A stretch of 33,582 nt of DNA from Leucobacter chromiiresistens (GCF_001477055.1 NZ_LDRK01000005.1:1-33582); one strand, 5' to 3'; counted from the first letter of the stretch, positions 15,957 to 23,808 are shown. Translations and numbers: made by a program. Notes: generated by a model from the sequence alone, not told the origin.

Positions 15957-17245
15957 AGTGCGGCCTCCGCGAGGTGGGCGCCCGTGGCGCTGTCGATGCG
16001 TGTGGTGATCTGCTGCGAGTGGTGCTGCGCTCGCTCGCGCAGGGTGCGCGCGTAGATGAGCTCGGTGCGAGCGGCGACGCGCTCCCAGCTGTAGCGGTGC
16101 TCGACGCGAGCGCGGCCCGCGGCTCCGAGCGCTGCGGCGAACGCCGGGTCCGCGCGCAGACGGGCGAAGGCCTGCGCGACCGCCTCCGGATCCTGGGGCG
16201 GTACGAGCAGCCCGGTGCCCTCGTGCACGACGGTGTCGCCGAGGCCGCCCACGTTCGCGGCGACGACGGGCGTGCCGCTCGCCATGCTCTCGAGCGGCAC
16301 GATCCCGAACGGCTCGTACCACGGGGTGCAGACGACGGCGTCGGCCGCTCGGATCAGGGCGGGAACATCTTCGCGGGGAACGCGGCCGAGGAATCGCACC
16401 TGCCCGGCCACGCCGAGCGCTTCCGCGAGGTCGGCGAGACGCCGGGTCTCGGCGTCGGGGCCGTCCGCGCCGGCCGGCGCGTCGCCGGTGCCGACGATGT
16501 GCAGCTCCACGTCCGCGACCCCCTGCTCGCGGAGCACGCCCAGGGCGCGGATCGCGATGTCGACGCCCTTGCGCGGAACGAGGCGGCCGAGGCTCAGCAC
16601 CCGGAAGGCGCCGGGCCGACGCGTCGGCCGATCGGCGTGCGCGAACATCTCGAGATCCACCCCGCACGGGGCGATGTCGATGCGCTCCGCCGGGATGCCG
16701 AGCGCGTGCAGCTCCTCCACCTCGTCCGGGCACGTCGCGATGACGGTGTCGACGCGTCGTCCCACCAGGGGCTCGAGCCGCTCGCGCTCGGGCGGGCTCG
16801 TGTCGGCCGCGCCCTGGAACCGACGCTTGACCGAGCCGAGCGCGTGGAAGGTGTGGAGCACCGGCGGGTGGCCGGTGCCGCGCTCGGCCGCGGCATCGAG
16901 CGCGGCGATGCCCGACATCCAGAAGTGGCTGTGCACGACGTCGGGCCGGTCGAACCGCCAGGCGGCGGCGAGCCCCTCGGCGAGCGCGGGGAGGTGCGGC
17001 AGCAGGTCGTCCTTCGGCACGTGCCGTTGTGGGCCGGCGGCGAGGTGCACGACTTCGACGCCCGGGCAGAGCGCCACCCGCGTGCGCGTCGACGGGTCGT
17101 CGCGCCGCGTGTACACCGTCACCCGATGGCCTCGCTCGGCCAGCGCGCGGGAGAGGGCGGCGACGTGCACGTTCTGCCCGCCCGCGTCGACGCTTCCCGG
17201 CGTCGCCAGGGGGTTGGCGTGCTCGGAGACCATGGCGATCTTCAT
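15953..17245 (-). CDS. Glycosyltransferase family 4
   Basis: The 430-residue GT-B protein starts MKIAMVSEHANPLATPG, followed by the SVDAGGQNVHV loop shared with sucrose-phosphate-synthase-like and MshA-like GT4 enzymes. The donor-binding region shows LSLGRLVPRKGVDIAI and the EX7E element FGIVPLESMASGTPVV. It is a retaining enzyme by family; donor and acceptor cannot be read from sequence. AAGGAG lies 8 bases before the ATG in addition to the ATGA overlap with the preceding gene. Inside a heptose operon it probably adds a further sugar to the same glycan. MshA itself (mycothiol) is an alternative by similarity, but the context argues against it. Confidence 0.9.
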   Translation of the reverse strand: MKIAMVSEHANPLATPGSVDAGGQNVHVAALSRALAERGHRVTVYTRRDDPSTRTRVALCPGVEVVHLAAGPQRHVPKDDLLPHLPALAEGLAAAWRFDRPDVVHSHFWMSGIAALDAAAERGTGHPPVLHTFHALGSVKRRFQGAADTSPPERERLEPLVGRRVDTVIATCPDEVEELHALGIPAERIDIAPCGVDLEMFAHADRPTRRPGAFRVLSLGRLVPRKGVDIAIRALGVLREQGVADVELHIVGTGDAPAGADGPDAETRRLADLAEALGVAGQVRFLGRVPREDVPALIRAADAVVCTPWYEPFGIVPLESMASGTPVVAANVGGLGDTVVHEGTGLLVPPQDPEAVAQAFARLRADPAFAAALGAAGRARVEHRYSWERVAARTELIYARTLRERAQHHSQQITTRIDSATGAHLAEAAL

Positions 17246-18249
17246 GATGCGACTCCTTCCGTCGTCAGCTGCGGCGCCCGGGTGCGGGATCGCGCCCGGC
17301 GCGCGTGCGCCTCGTGCGCGTCCGCGAGCACCGCGTCCCAGTCGTCGAGGAAGCGCGGGAGGCCGTAGCGGGCTGCAGCCGCCTCCCGCGCCACGGCGCC
17401 GCGGCGCCGCGCCTCGTCGGGGTCCCGGAGCAGGATGTCGGCGGTGGCGACGAGCTCGGCGGGGTCCGCCGACAGCGCGCCCGCCTCCGGCGGCACGGCC
17501 CGGCTCGCCTCCGTCGCGTCGAGCACGAGCACCGGCATGCCGAGGAACATCGCCTCGAGCAGCGACAGGCCGAGCGATGTCCAGCGCATCGGATGCACGT
17601 AGGCCCGACGGCGGGCCAGTTCGGCGTGCAGGTGCGCGGTCGGCAGGTCGCCGACCACCTGCAGGCGGTCCTCGCCGAGTCCGAGCGCCGCGGGCAGGCG
17701 GTCGCCCGCGATGCCGAAGCAGTCGAGCCGCCCCGCGCTCGCGAACGCCGGGAGCAGGTCGGTGCCCGTCACCCGACCGCGCCGCACCGGCTCGTTGATG
17801 ACCACGCCGAGCGCTTCGAGTTCGCCCGAGTACTGCTGACCGGGGTCGGGGATGCCGTGCTCGATGACGACGGTGGGCGCCGCTCCGCAGTCCCAGATGA
17901 GACGGTTGAAGTGGGTGACGTGCACGATGGGGATGTCGGTGCGCTCGCTGAGGAAGTGCCGCTCCGAGACGGGCGACTGCTTCGGCGTGTTGTGCTCCAC
18001 GAAGACGGTCGCGACGTCGCGGCCGAGTCGCCGCCCCAGCAGCGACTCCGCCCAGTCGAGCTCCTCCGTGCGCTGCAGCACCACGAGGTCGACGTCCGCC
18101 TCCGCGAGCTCGTCGGGTTCCACGCGCCGCGCGTGCGCGGGCAAGGGGGGCATGACGCGGCCGGTCTCGGCGGGCACGAGGTACTCGTGCGATCCGCTCA
18201 AGAAGGCCTGCATCCAGCCCCCGTGCAAGTACCACACCAGAATCTTCAT
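17242..18249 (-). CDS. GT-B fold glycosyltransferase, family uncertain (GT4-like)
   Basis: The 335-residue protein begins MKILVWYLHGGWMQAFLSGS, has VFVEHNTPKQSP and FNRLIWDCG in the acceptor half, and LGLSLLEAMFLGMPVLVLDA (an EX7E-like donor motif) in the C-terminal half. It looks like a divergent GT4-type retaining transferase. A GGAAGGA site precedes the ATG, and both ends overlap neighbours by ATGA (18246-18249 and 17242-17245). The linkage to GT9 and gmhA genes implies a step in building the heptose-containing glycan. It could also transfer a nonheptose hexose; no substrate residues can be assigned. HGGW near the start is unusual for GT4 proteins and may be a lineage marker. Confidence 0.82.
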   Translation of the reverse strand: MKILVWYLHGGWMQAFLSGSHEYLVPAETGRVMPPLPAHARRVEPDELAEADVDLVVLQRTEELDWAESLLGRRLGRDVATVFVEHNTPKQSPVSERHFLSERTDIPIVHVTHFNRLIWDCGAAPTVVIEHGIPDPGQQYSGELEALGVVINEPVRRGRVTGTDLLPAFASAGRLDCFGIAGDRLPAALGLGEDRLQVVGDLPTAHLHAELARRRAYVHPMRWTSLGLSLLEAMFLGMPVLVLDATEASRAVPPEAGALSADPAELVATADILLRDPDEARRRGAVAREAAAARYGLPRFLDDWDAVLADAHEAHARRARSRTRAPQLTTEGVAS

Positions 18250-19337
18250 CGTCGTCCTTCCTCTCCGACCCGCGGCGGCGGTGCCGCGCCCGCGGGCTGT
18301 GCGTGATGCGCGCGCGCCTGTGCCGGCGCCGCGAGATCGTCGACGGCGGCGAGCACCGTCTCGGGGGCGACCCCGGCGAGGCACGGGTGCCCCGCGATGG
18401 GGCACTCCCGGGCCCGCGAACCCGCGCACGGCGCGTGCTGGTCGCCGAGCAGTCGCACGGGTACGCCGTAGGGCGCCCACTTCACGGCGGGCACCACGGG
18501 CGAGAACAGGCTCACCACGGGCGTGCCGACTGCGGCTGCGAGATGCGCGGGCCCGCTGTTGCCGGAGACGAGCACGTCGGCGCCCGCGAGCACGCCGGCG
18601 AGCTCGAGGGTCGTGCACCGTCCGGCGAGGTCGATCGCCTCCGGGGCGTCGTCGCGGATGCGCGCGGTCAGCTCCGCCTCGCCGCGGCTCCCCGTGAGCA
18701 CCACGGTGCGCCCGGAGTCGGTCAGCATTCGCGCCAGGCGCGCGAAGTGCTGCACGGGCCAGCGCCGCGCGGGCACGGCGGCGCCCGCGTGCAGCGCCAC
18801 GTAGGGAGCGTCGCCCGTGAGCCCGCTGGTATCGGGCGTCGGTACGACTGCGAGGCGCCCGTCGTCGCCTCCGGGGAAGCCGGCCGCCTCGGCGATCGCG
18901 AGCGCGCGCTCGGGCTCGGGGAGCTCCTCGCTCAGATCCTCGCCGGGCCTGAGGCGCACGTCGAGGAGCGATCCGGGGTGGTCGACCGATGCCCCGCTGA
19001 TGCGCTCGATCCCCGCCAGCCGCAGCAGCAGCGCGAGGGGCAGGGGGGACTGGTGGAAGGAGGTGAGGATCACCGCCTCGCGAGCGCCCGATTCGCGCAC
19101 CCGGTCGATGAGCTGCTCGGTGTGCTCGCGGGTGACCTCCCGCCACGGCTCCGAGATCCAGGGCGCCTCCCAGACGATGGTGTCGCTGATCCCGGGCAGC
19201 AGCGCCGCCCCGCCCGCTCCCAGGGGGCCGCAGAGCATGATCACCTCGGCCTGACGCGCGACGGCGCGAACGGCGGGCCCGGAGACGAGCACGTCGCCCA
19301 TGCTGTCGAGCCGCGCCACGAGCACGGGGCCGCTCAT
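18246..19337 (-). CDS. Glycosyltransferase family 9 (heptosyltransferase-like), copy 2
   Basis: The 363-residue protein has the GT9 pattern: VLVARLDSMGDVLVSGPAVR at the start, SFHQSPLPLALLLRLAG, VALHAGAAVPARRWPVQHFA for donor binding, and VSGNSGPAHLAAAVGTPVVS. The late segment CAGSRARECPIAGHPCL resembles the Cys-containing loop seen in LPS heptosyltransferases. The last 25 residues are a Pro/Ala-rich tail without a conserved motif. The ATG at 19337 overlaps the stop of the gmhB-like gene (ATGA) and its stop overlaps the next transferase. This is the heptosyltransferase inside the biosynthetic operon and so the best candidate for adding the first heptose. Confidence 0.9.
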   Translation of the reverse strand: MSGPVLVARLDSMGDVLVSGPAVRAVARQAEVIMLCGPLGAGGAALLPGISDTIVWEAPWISEPWREVTREHTEQLIDRVRESGAREAVILTSFHQSPLPLALLLRLAGIERISGASVDHPGSLLDVRLRPGEDLSEELPEPERALAIAEAAGFPGGDDGRLAVVPTPDTSGLTGDAPYVALHAGAAVPARRWPVQHFARLARMLTDSGRTVVLTGSRGEAELTARIRDDAPEAIDLAGRCTTLELAGVLAGADVLVSGNSGPAHLAAAVGTPVVSLFSPVVPAVKWAPYGVPVRLLGDQHAPCAGSRARECPIAGHPCLAGVAPETVLAAVDDLAAPAQARAHHAQPAGAAPPPRVGEEGRR

Positions 19338-19897
19338 CGGTCGCCGCCCGCTTCATCGCCGCCCGCCTCGTCGCCGAGTGCGATCGCGACCGCCTCCGCG
19401 ATCGTGGCCGCGACCGTGGTCGCGTCGGCGCGCTCCTGAGCCAGCGTGAGTCGTGTCGGCACGAGGATCCCTCGCGCTCCGGCGGCCTCCGCCGCGTCGA
19501 CGTCGGCGCCGATGTCGCCGATCATCACGACGTTCGCCGGTGCGACGTCCAGTTCGCGTGCCGCCGAGAGGATCATGCCCGGCCGCGGCTTGCGGCACTC
19601 GCAGCCGTCGCGGGGCGCGTGCGGGCAGACGCGCCACAGGTCGAACGGGCCGAGCAGCTGCTCGACGCGCTCGTTCACGCGGCGCACCTGCTCATGCGTG
19701 AGCAGGCCGCGGGCGATGCCCGACTGGTTGCTGATCACTCCGATGGGAATGCCGGCCGCACGCACGCGGTCGACCGCCGCGCGCGCGTCGGGCATCGCCT
19801 CGACCGCGTCGGGGTCGCCGTTGTACGGAACGTCGACGATGAGGGTGTCATCGCGATCGAACAGCACGGCGTGCACGGGCGGGGAGGGTTCAGTCAT
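19334..19897 (-). CDS. gmhB: D-glycero-D-manno-heptose-1,7-bisphosphate phosphatase-like HAD protein (GmhB type)
   Basis: The 187-residue HAD protein has motif I LFDRDDTL (Asp14 and Asp16), motif II ISNQSGIARG, the GmhB zinc loop CPHAPRDGCECRKPRPGM (about 92-109; four Cys/His ligands), and motif IV MIGDIGADVDAAEAAG. The zinc loop separates GmhB and histidinol-phosphatase-type HADs from others; gmhA in the same operon favours GmhB. It removes the C7 phosphate from heptose-1,7-bisphosphate between the two HldE reactions. It is the first gene of the six-gene coupled chain. The ATG at 19897 has GGGAG only about four bases upstream; downstream in-frame GTG codons are alternative starts but would cut into the first strand. 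Confidence 0.88.
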   Translation of the reverse strand: MTEPSPPVHAVLFDRDDTLIVDVPYNGDPDAVEAMPDARAAVDRVRAAGIPIGVISNQSGIARGLLTHEQVRRVNERVEQLLGPFDLWRVCPHAPRDGCECRKPRPGMILSAARELDVAPANVVMIGDIGADVDAAEAAGARGILVPTRLTLAQERADATTVAATIAEAVAIALGDEAGGDEAGGDR

Positions 19898-19946
19898 ACC
19901 TCTCCCGTGCCCCGAAGCAGGAGAAGTAAACGGACTGCCCGACCCC

Positions 19947-19975
19947 TTGCGCCCCACCCGCTCCTGCGGTAGTCC
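19947..19975 (+). promoter_or_regulatory. Candidate promoter for the GT9 gene at 20040
   Basis: TTGCGC (19947-19952), a 17-base spacer and TAGTCC (19970-19975) match a sigma-70-like arrangement on the plus strand. It sits in the 142-base divergent gap between gmhB and GT9 copy 3. The same stretch has interleaved inverted repeats (GCAGGAG 19917-19923 with CTCCTGC 19961-19967; GGACT 19932-19936 with AGTCC 19971-19975). I found no clear promoter for the gmhB operon on the other strand. Confidence 0.4.
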
Positions 19976-20039
19976 AGTGGGTGACGCCCCGCTCGGTCGA
20001 CGCATGCTCGCGCGGGGTGCATGAGAGGGGAACCGACCT

Positions 20040-21026
20040 ATGACCCGACGGCACCGTCCCGTGCTGCTCGCGCTGCGCACGCTGAAGCTGGGGGACCTGC
20101 TGGTGGCGGTGCCGGCGCTGCGCGCGCTGCGCCGCGCCCATCGCGATCACCGGATCGTGCTCGCGGCGCCGGGCTGGCTCTCCCCGATCGTGCGACTCGT
20201 CGACGCCGTCGACGAGCTCCTGCCCACTCCCGGGCTCGACGATCCGCTGCCGATCGAGCCGGGCAGCGTCGACATCGCGGTCAACCTGCACGGCAACGGC
20301 CCCGAGAGCCGAGACATCATCGCAGCGCTCCGACCGCGCCGCCGGTACGCGCACCGGCTCCCCGACGACCCCGAGCCCGCAGGAGCCGAGGTCGAGCCGG
20401 GTCCGGAGTGGATCGACGGCATGCTCGAGCGCGAGCGGTGGGTGCGGCTGGTCTCGGCCTTCGGCGCCGACGGAGACCCCGACGAGGTGCGGATCGCGGT
20501 GCCCGAGGCGGTGCCGCCCGTGACGGGCGCGGTGGTCGTGCACGTGGGCGCGTTCTACGGGTCGCGCCAGTGGCCCGTCGAGCGGTTCGCCGAGGTGGCG
20601 CGCGCACTGCGGGCCGAGGGGCGCCGCGTGGTGGTGACCGGCGATGAGCGGGACGAGCCGCGAGCCGCCGCGGTCGCTGCGGCGGCGGGTCTGCCCGAGG
20701 AGGACGTGCTCGCGGGGCGGATCGGCCTCGCCGAGTTCGCCGCGGTCATCGCTCGAGCGCAGCTCGTCGTCACCGCCGATACGGGGGCCGGGCACCTCGC
20801 ATCGGCGTACGGCGTGCCGTCGGTCGTCATCTTCGGACCGGCGCCCCCCGAGGAGTGGGGGCCGCCGCCCGGCCCGCATGCGGTGCTCACGGACGCCTCG
20901 GTGCGGCGCGGAGACGCCTTCGCCGCGGACCCCGACCCGGCGCTGCTCGCGGTCACGGCGGCGGATGTGCTCGGGGCGGCTCGTGAGGTGATGCGCGCAC
21001 CGGCCGAGCTCGGGGGGACGCGGTGA
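20040..21026 (+). CDS. Glycosyltransferase family 9 (heptosyltransferase-like), copy 3
   Basis: The 328-residue protein is a compact GT9 member: LLALRTLKLGDLLVAVPALR at the N-terminus, VNLHGNGPESRDI, VVHVGAFYGSRQWPVERFA, and VTADTGAGHLASAYGVPSVV in the donor-binding domain. It lacks the Cys-rich loop of the other two GT9 proteins, so it likely uses another acceptor. The ATG at 20040 has GAGGGG about 11 bases upstream. The gene is divergent from the gmhB operon and convergent with the sigma factor gene. Three different GT9 genes in one 10-kb locus suggest several successive heptose additions (inference). Confidence 0.88.
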   Translation: MTRRHRPVLLALRTLKLGDLLVAVPALRALRRAHRDHRIVLAAPGWLSPIVRLVDAVDELLPTPGLDDPLPIEPGSVDIAVNLHGNGPESRDIIAALRPRRRYAHRLPDDPEPAGAEVEPGPEWIDGMLERERWVRLVSAFGADGDPDEVRIAVPEAVPPVTGAVVVHVGAFYGSRQWPVERFAEVARALRAEGRRVVVTGDERDEPRAAAVAAAAGLPEEDVLAGRIGLAEFAAVIARAQLVVTADTGAGHLASAYGVPSVVIFGPAPPEEWGPPPGPHAVLTDASVRRGDAFAADPDPALLAVTAADVLGAAREVMRAPAELGGTR

Positions 21027-21054
21027 CGCGCCCCCGCCGGCGCGCGGGTGCGCG
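21027..21054. terminator. Hairpin between convergent GT9 and sigma factor genes
   Basis: Bases 21027-21037 and 21044-21054 pair in 10 of 11 positions (one mismatch) around a 6-base loop, directly after the GT9 stop and before the sigma factor stop at 21063. A bidirectional terminator is plausible from position and stem strength, though there is no T-run. Confidence 0.45.
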
Positions 21055-21062
21055 AGCGGGGA

Positions 21063-21905
21063 CTACGCCCGCGCGGGATCGGCGCTCAGGGCGGCCCGCA
21101 GTCGCTGCAGAATGCTCGCCAGCAGGCGCGATACCTGCATCTGACTGACCCCGCACTCCCGCGCGATCTCGGACTGCGTCAGCTGCTCCTCGAAGCGCAG
21201 GCGCACGATGCGACGCTCCTCCTCGCTGAGGGTGCGCGTCGCGCGTTCGAGTGTCAGCGCCAGCTCGGTCCGGGTGAACTCCGTCTCCCGGTAGGGAAGC
21301 GAGTCTGCGAGCGTGAGGTCCTCGGAAGCGCCGGGGATGGGCGTGTGGAGCGAGATCGCATTGCGGGCCGAGTGGCACTGCACGGCCTCGGCCACCAGAG
21401 CGAGCGGGCGGCGCAGCACTGCGGCCAGTTCTGCGATGCGGGGCGCGCGGCCGAGCTCCTGCTCGAGCATCTCGCGCACCGCGGGAACCTCGATCGCGAG
21501 TTCCTGGAGCCTCCGCGGCGGTCGCACGAACCACGACGTGTCCCGCAGATACTGCTTGATCTCGCCCGAGATGGTGGGAACGGCGAACGAGACGAGGTCG
21601 TCGCCGACTTCGGGGTCGAAGCGCTCGACGGCTTTCGCGAGCCCGATGCAGGCGACCTGCAGCACGTCCGCGGCGTCCTGCTGGCGCACCCGGTATCGGC
21701 GGGCGATCGAGCGGGCGAGATCGAGGTACTCGACGACGACGCGCTGGTGCAGCCGCCGCCGCCCGGCCGCGTCCGCCCGCCGGGCGGCCGACAGCAGCGT
21801 CATCGCGAGCGCGTTGCGGGCCTCGTCGGCGGCGGCTCGGTCGCCGGGAGTGCCCGGGACAGCGGGTGCACGGGTTGCTGCGAACGCGGGATTCGGGGCG
21901 AGCAT
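21063..21905 (-). CDS. RNA polymerase sigma factor, SigB/SigF/SigG stress family
   Basis: The 280-residue protein has region 2 (about 60-130) with YLDLARSIARRYR, DVLQVACIGLAKAVERFDP and SFAVPTISGEIKQYLRD, then WFVRPPRRLQEL, the fingerprint of the SigB/F/G group. Region 3 and a region 4 helix-turn-helix (LTQSEIARECGVSQMQVSRLL, ending near 265) follow. Group members direct general stress or sporulation genes and are normally held by an RsbW-type anti-sigma kinase; none is encoded next to it here. The ATG has GGAGGAGG 6 bases upstream. The first 40 residues are a low-complexity extension. Candidate target promoters in this window do not match a promoter consensus I can name. Confidence 0.93.
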   Translation of the reverse strand: MLAPNPAFAATRAPAVPGTPGDRAAADEARNALAMTLLSAARRADAAGRRRLHQRVVVEYLDLARSIARRYRVRQQDAADVLQVACIGLAKAVERFDPEVGDDLVSFAVPTISGEIKQYLRDTSWFVRPPRRLQELAIEVPAVREMLEQELGRAPRIAELAAVLRRPLALVAEAVQCHSARNAISLHTPIPGASEDLTLADSLPYRETEFTRTELALTLERATRTLSEEERRIVRLRFEEQLTQSEIARECGVSQMQVSRLLASILQRLRAALSADPARA

Positions 21906-21961
21906 GAGCCTCCTCCAATGAGAGACAGCGGCCGAGGCCGACGCGACACCTCGGGCGCACC

Positions 21962-21988
21962 TGACGGCACCCGGGCGATGACGGCACC
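21962..21988. repeat. Pair of 10-bp direct repeats upstream of the sigma factor gene
   Basis: TGACGGCACC occurs at 21962-21971 and 21979-21988, a 17-base period, in the leader of the minus-strand sigma factor gene. Two same-face copies upstream of a start suggest regulator binding sites. The remainder of the 270-base gap to 22175 holds the short inverted repeat GGGGA-GGAGT-TCCCC (22031-22045) and the promoter at 22132-22169. Confidence 0.45.
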
Positions 21989-22131
21989 AGCATCCCGGTG
22001 CCCGTCCGGCCCGGGCAGCACCTTGCATCCGGGGAGGAGTTCCCCTACCATTTCCGGCCTGGACGCCGCGGTCGACACGAGCGACGGAGTGCGCGACGGA
22101 GCGAACGCCGTCGCGAGCGGCGCTCGCGCTG

Positions 22132-22169
22132 TCAAGGGGCTGCCCGCGGCGGCGGCGCCTCCGTAGCGT
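22132..22169 (+). promoter_or_regulatory. Candidate leaderless promoter: TCAA-N28-TAGCGT
   Basis: TCAA at 22132-22135 and TAGCGT at 22164-22169 are 28 bases apart. The -10-like element ends six bases before the ATG at 22176, so transcription should start at or next to the start codon, giving a leaderless mRNA. That spacing also decides the start over the in-frame GTG at 22170. It closely resembles the element at 23739-23776. Confidence 0.55.
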
Positions 22170-22175
22170 GTGCGC

Positions 22176-23720
22176 ATGACTGCACTGTGGCACCGCACCG
22201 GTTCGTCCGTTCCCGTCTCGCCCGCCCGCCCGTCGCCGATCGGCCGTCGTTTCGATACGGTCGTGGTCGGCGCCGGACTGACGGGGCTCGTCACCGCCGT
22301 GCTGCTCTCCCGAGCCGGGCAGCGCGTCGCGGTGCTCGAGGCGCGCACCGTCGGAGCGGTGACCACCGGGCATACGACCGGCAAGCTCAGCCTGCTGCAG
22401 GGGAGCGTGTACTCGCGCATCCGCGGGCACGCGGGGGACGAAGCGGTGCAGGCCTACGCCGAGGCGAACCGCGAGGGCCAGGCGTGGATGATCCGAGAAC
22501 TCGAACGCCTCGGCCTGCCGGTCGACCGGCGCACCGCCGTCACCTACGCGAACGACGATGCGAACGTCGGCGACCTCGAGCGCGAGCTCGACGCCTGCCG
22601 CGCAGCGGGAGTGGACGTCGAGTGGACCGACGACACCGGCCTGCCGTTCGCGACCGCCGGGGCGATCTCGCTCGGTCACCAGGTGCAGCTGCAGCCCATC
22701 GACGTGCTGGCCGCGCTCGCCGCCGAAGTGCTCGAGCGCGGCGGGGAGATCCACGAGCGCATGCGGGTGCACGGCGTGGAGGGGGAGGGCGACGGCCTCG
22801 ACGTGCAGACGGCTGACGGCGCAGTCGCCGCCGACGCGTGCGTGCTGGCGACCGGCGTGCCGATCCTCGACCGGGGGCTCTTCTTCGCCCGTCTCGAACC
22901 GTTCCGGTCGTTCGTCGCCGCCTACGACGTGCCGGAGGAGCGCATCCCGCGCGGCATGCACGTGTCGATCGACGCCCCGGATCGGTCGCTGCGCACCGCC
23001 CGGGGCGCGAAGGGGGAGACCCTGGTGCTCGTCGGCGGCGGCGGCCACACGACCGGGCGAGGGGGTGACACGGTGCGCACGCTCGCCGAGCTCGATGCGT
23101 GGGCGCAGCAGCACCTCGGGGCGGGCCCCCGCGTGAGCTGGTGGGCCGCGCAGGACTACCAGCGGCACGCGGCGCTCCCGTACGCCGGGCCGCTCGCCGG
23201 AGGGGGTGGGCGCATCTACACCGCGACGGGGTACGACAAGTGGGGTATGACGAACGCGGTCGCCGCGAGCCTCGCGATCGTGTCGCAGATGCTCGGCGGC
23301 AGGCTCGACTGGGCGGAGACCATGCGAGAGGCGGGCCCCGGGGTCGCGGGCGTCGCCGACGCCGTGCGGGTGAACGCGGAGGTCGCCGCCCACGTGGCGG
23401 GCGATTGGACGCGGGCCGTGCTGAGCGGCTCGGGCGCCGCCGACTTGGCCGAGGGGGAGGGCCGGGTGGTGCGCGAGGGCGCGCGCCCCGTCGCCGTCTC
23501 GCGCGTCGACGGCAAGCTGTGCCGCGTCTCCGCCATCTGCACGCATCTCGGCGGCATCGTGAACTGGAACCCGGCCGAGCGCAGCTGGGACTGCCCGCTC
23601 CACGCCTCCCGCTTCTCGGCGACCGGCGAGGTGCTCGAGGGCCCGGCGGTGCGGCGCCTCTCCGAGGTGGGCGGCGCGGCCGAGGGCGACGCGGACCGCG
23701 CCGCGGCCGCCGAAGGCTAG
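22176..23720 (+). CDS. FAD-dependent oxidoreductase with C-terminal Rieske [2Fe-2S] domain
   Basis: The 514-residue protein combines a DAO-type FAD fold (dinucleotide loop VVVGAGLTGLVTAVLL near residues 29-45; GHTTGKLSLLQG; late TGYDKWGMTNAVAAS flavin segment) with a Rieske cluster domain. The cluster ligands are Cys455-Thr-His457 and Cys473-Pro-Leu-His476. The layout matches YhfW-like proteins of Bacillus and other Gram-positives, whose substrate is unknown. The flavin probably oxidises an amine or similar substrate and passes electrons through the cluster (inference). It stands alone between the divergent sigma factor and the next stress cassette. The motif-bearing leaderless promoter puts it with the other stress-type genes of the window. 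Confidence 0.92.
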   Translation: MTALWHRTGSSVPVSPARPSPIGRRFDTVVVGAGLTGLVTAVLLSRAGQRVAVLEARTVGAVTTGHTTGKLSLLQGSVYSRIRGHAGDEAVQAYAEANREGQAWMIRELERLGLPVDRRTAVTYANDDANVGDLERELDACRAAGVDVEWTDDTGLPFATAGAISLGHQVQLQPIDVLAALAAEVLERGGEIHERMRVHGVEGEGDGLDVQTADGAVAADACVLATGVPILDRGLFFARLEPFRSFVAAYDVPEERIPRGMHVSIDAPDRSLRTARGAKGETLVLVGGGGHTTGRGGDTVRTLAELDAWAQQHLGAGPRVSWWAAQDYQRHAALPYAGPLAGGGGRIYTATGYDKWGMTNAVAASLAIVSQMLGGRLDWAETMREAGPGVAGVADAVRVNAEVAAHVAGDWTRAVLSGSGAADLAEGEGRVVREGARPVAVSRVDGKLCRVSAICTHLGGIVNWNPAERSWDCPLHASRFSATGEVLEGPAVRRLSEVGGAAEGDADRAAAAEG

Positions 23721-23738
23721 CGACCGCGCGCGCAGCTG

Positions 23739-23776
23739 TCGAGGCCCTGCCGCGGGGCGGAGCCTCGCCGTAGCGT
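23739..23776 (+). promoter_or_regulatory. Candidate stress-type promoter: TCGA-N28-TAGCGT
   Basis: GCTGTCGAGG (TCGA at 23739-23742) and TAGCGT (23771-23776) keep the 28-base spacing of the promoter at 22132-22169, and both have CTGCC and GCCTC blocks between them. A GAGGC...GCCTC inverted repeat lies inside this copy. It should drive the two-gene unit starting at 23809. Confidence 0.5.
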
Positions 23777-23808
23777 CGAGCGCACGACGTGAAGGGAGAG
23801 GATGGTCG

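Noticed and set aside
15953-17245. GT4 as MshA of mycothiol synthesis
   Set aside because: The SVDAGGQNVHV loop is shared by several GT4 groups; the tight operon with gmhA and GT9 genes favours glycan synthesis.
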